Below, piece after piece: positions 61,524-64,000 of a DNA stretch of 64,000 nt. The translations under genes and the position numbers were made by a program. The stretch is from contig NCSJ02000137.1 of assembly GCA_002812745.2 (NCBI GenBank), positions 44,412 to 108,411 of the forward strand. Direction: 5' to 3'. Source of the DNA: Scytalidium lignicola. Taxonomy: Eukaryota; Ascomycota; Leotiomycetes. The stretch's first letter is position 1. The number at the start of each line of letters is the position of its first letter. The notes under the pieces were generated by a model. That model saw only the letters and a program-made list of their open reading frames with translations, did not search any database and was not told the DNA's origin.

Positions 61524-62040
61524 TATTGCTGAGTAATATACAGGCATCTTATATCCCGCCGAGGCTCCAAATCGCTGAGGCTAAAGCTTTACACGGTAGT
61601 GGTTTGGAGATATTCATTGTCCATTCGACGGTCTTCCTTTATGATAAAACAAGCATAAAAACAGGGCAAAATATATTTATAAATACAAATGGCTCTAATA
61701 AGATATGATTCATCTATCCTCTGGGAATGCCACTGCCAATCTATCTATCTTGACTATGCACTGACCTTCTAGAAGTGTTAATAGTTTACTGGATGTTCTA
61801 GTTACCTGCCCAGTAGTCAGCCAACATGGTACCTAGTTATATTAATAGTATACTACACGCAGTATAATATTAAATTTAACCTATTAAGTGCTGAATACTT
61901 TATAATCCGAACCAGTCTTATATATAGGCCTCAGCTAAATCTACTCCCGACCGCTGCAAAATCTACTCCCAACGCCGATAACGGCATCCACGGACCATGC
62001 GCTTACATACAAATTAGTAAGGAAACACTTAATCCTCCAA
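61524..62040. other. AT-rich region between MITE and transposase relic
   Basis: No gene. AAATCTACTCCC occurs twice (about 61937 and 61959), near where an end of the Mutator-like element might be; a terminal inverted repeat cannot be shown because the other end is outside the window. Confidence 0.4.
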
Positions 62041-64000
62041 TGAATCGCACATTTTGCACATTTTTCACTGCCATTTTACTGAGTACTCCTACTACCATTT
62101 TTACTACTATATGGGGGATAATGACAACCAAACCACCTTTTGCATGTGGTCCTCCACCTCCAGAAGCTGTTTTTGCTGATATTACTACTTTAAAAGCTGC
62201 AATTCAAAAGCATACTTGTGAAAATGGATATGCCTTCCTCACTTGAAGTTTTAAGCCAAATCATGTAGTATATCACTATAATCACGCTGATGATTACAAT
62301 GCAAAAGGCAAAAAGCCTACTGTTCATCCTACTAAACAACGCAATAGTTCAAGATCTAAGAAATATGGTTGTACTATAAGAGTATCAGTTATTAAAGATG
62401 CAAAATCAGGAATGTGAACACTTAAGGTTTTAGAAGTTATACATAATCATATGACTTCTATAATACTTGCAACTCATTTAGCTTATAAAATTACTTCTTT
62501 AGATTTAACTGTTCATGATCAAATTGAATCCTTATAGAAATTTAGTATAAAGAATACATAAATTTTAAGTGTTTTGTACAACAATTATCTTGATATTATG
62601 ATAATCAGTACTAATATTAAAAATATAACTCAATTAATTTAGATTCAAGAATTAAAAGTTAAAACATTAATTTAATTGCTTTTGTATATATTAACTAAAT
62701 ATAATTCTAGTTGATTGTTAATAAAATAAGTGCAAATTAACAAAGTATAATTTCAATTCAGCATATAAGACTAATTCAAATAACAATATCATTAAATTGT
62801 TATTTGTCCACCTTATAACACTTGATCTTTGAAAACATAACCTTAACGTTTTGTTGATAAATTACACTTATAAAACTAATTGATTTAATATGTTATTACT
62901 CAATATTTATATTATAACAAGAGAGAACAAAGTAGTTTAAGTAAAAGTAATATTCTTATTGAATAAATCAGAGAAATCTTATAAATAAGTTCTTAGTCAA
63001 CTTTAAGAGATAATGCAACTTCATCAAATTCAACAACCATACTCTATAATTACTAATAAGGAATTAACTTTAATCAAAGTTATTAATTCATTGTTTCTTA
63101 AGTTTATTCATATCCTTTGCTATTAACATGTTAACATGAATATATTGGCTAAAACCAAGAAATATTTTCCTGGTCTAACAAAGGAGAATAGAGTTTGAAA
63201 GTGTTATACAAGGTTTAATACATTCTTATAAGCTTACATCAATGTTTTCAACTTTACAACTAAGTATGGTTATAGTAAGAATCTCGTTGAATTGAAGAAA
63301 TTCGATCATAAAGCAGTTAATTATATAATGAATATATAACTTACTCTATAGAAGGAGAAATTAATACAATATTAGGTTGATCAACATTTTCATTTTGATG
63401 TACTAGTTACCTCTTCAGTTAAAGGATACTATGGAGTTATAAAATCATGGTTATAATAATTAACTAAAGATTTAAATAGAGTATTTAATCAATTAAAGCT
63501 TTTTTAAAGTATTTAACAACGAGGAATTACTAAAGCTATAGCTCAAGATCAACTACAGCCAAAGCATAATGTGAATCTTCCTCAATTTGCTGAATTAACT
63601 AGTCAAATCCATGGATATGCACTTCAAAAGCTTTATTTTGAAGTAAACAAGCTACTAAAGCATAGTATACCAACCTCAATATACAATTATACTATCCAGA
63701 AGTCTATGAGCCTCCCTTGTTATTATACAATTTGGGAGAGAATTAAAGATGGAGGATTAGTTCGAATCCAAGATATTCATCTACACTGGCCATACTACCA
63801 ATCGCCTGAAACTACTCAAGAACCTCTACTGATTCAAGTACTTGATCCACTTGTAATTTGCGGTAAAGGTAGGCCAAAGGGTACTTTAGGACAAGGCAAA
63901 AAGCTCCTTAAGTCTAGTACTAAACAGTTACCTTCAGCATTCGAATTGCCTCCATCTACAACTCCTCCAGCTGTAGATCTATCGCCAATGCCAAAGGAAC
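62041..64000 (+). pseudogene. Relic of a Mutator-like (MULE) transposase, continues past the window
   Basis: Translation in shifting frames gives a FAR1/MULE-like N terminus (VFADITTLKAAIQKHTCENG at about 62171) and, after about 1.2 kb of AT-rich, stop-filled sequence, a transposase C terminus (63540-63990). The latter includes MSLPCYYTIWERIKDGGL and DPLVICGKGRPKGTLG, typical of the region around and after the SWIM zinc finger. The CxH of that finger reads CYY (63718-63726), so the His is lost. Many TAA, TAG and TGA codons and the high AT content fit repeat-induced point mutation followed by decay. No intact reading frame. Confidence 0.8.

Overview
This is a gene-dense window from a filamentous ascomycete (Pezizomycotina; protein style and small introns suggest Leotiomycetes, but that rank is an inference). 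The reasons are spliceosomal introns mostly of 43-85 nt with GTAAGT-type donors and CTAAC-type branch sites, genes on both strands with a few hundred bases between them, and recognisable fungal orthologues throughout. I built exon models by joining open frames at splice sites and checked that exon lengths sum to whole codons. I found no tRNA, rRNA or CRISPR array.

Layout. 1-5119: 3' part of a giant ubiquitin protease. 5890-7116: uncharacterised fungal protein. 8769-11319: TORC2 subunit SIN1. 11795-13036: PRCC-like protein. 13573-15247: PKA catalytic subunit. 16553-17575: NFKBIL1-like protein. 17858-19063: NSRP1/CCDC55-like protein. 20026-20384: Tim13. 20906-22132: L-type lectin. 22551-24168: ZIP zinc transporter. 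24914-25969: mitochondrial nuclease Nuc1. 26342-28632: Pfs2. 29452-31244: DGAT1. 31398-32342: isoprenylcysteine methyltransferase. 32943-33882: sugar O-acetyltransferase. 34006-34547: TMEM170-like. 34991-35863: DDR48-like SYGSGN repeat protein. 38279-39440: Cwc15 (nine exons). 39643-40639: Rrp45. 40859-44073: CLC chloride channel. 44955-45976: IAH1-type esterase. 46357-47910: decayed seryl-tRNA synthetase pseudogene. 49850-51804: protein with an apparent retropepsin-like fold lacking the catalytic Asp. 51980-52786: isochorismatase-family hydrolase. 53140-54807: THI6. 56143-57474: eIF5. 57781-60916: TTI1. 61240-61515: hAT-type MITE with an 8-bp target duplication. 62041-64000: AT-rich relic of a Mutator-like transposase.

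How the genes relate. The window is mostly housekeeping. There is no secondary-metabolite or defence cluster. mRNA-processing or RNA-decay genes recur (PRCC, NFKBIL1, NSRP1, Pfs2, Cwc15, Rrp45), several in head-to-head pairs. TOR/PIKK and cAMP signalling are represented by SIN1, TTI1 and PKA. The right end moves into transposon-derived, AT-rich sequence consistent with repeat-induced point mutation.

Main points for a second look. First, six single N bases sit beside homopolymers, all in coding exons, and ignoring each N restores the frame of its gene. Second, the 49850-51804 protein looks like a host retropepsin-fold domain with Cys-Ser-Gly in place of Asp-Thr/Ser-Gly. Third, the seryl-tRNA synthetase pseudogene keeps intron remnants, so it arose by DNA duplication rather than retroposition. 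Fourth, the hAT MITE lies about 320 bp upstream of TTI1. Fifth, the DDR48-like gene has short phase-0 exons that match its protein repeat unit.
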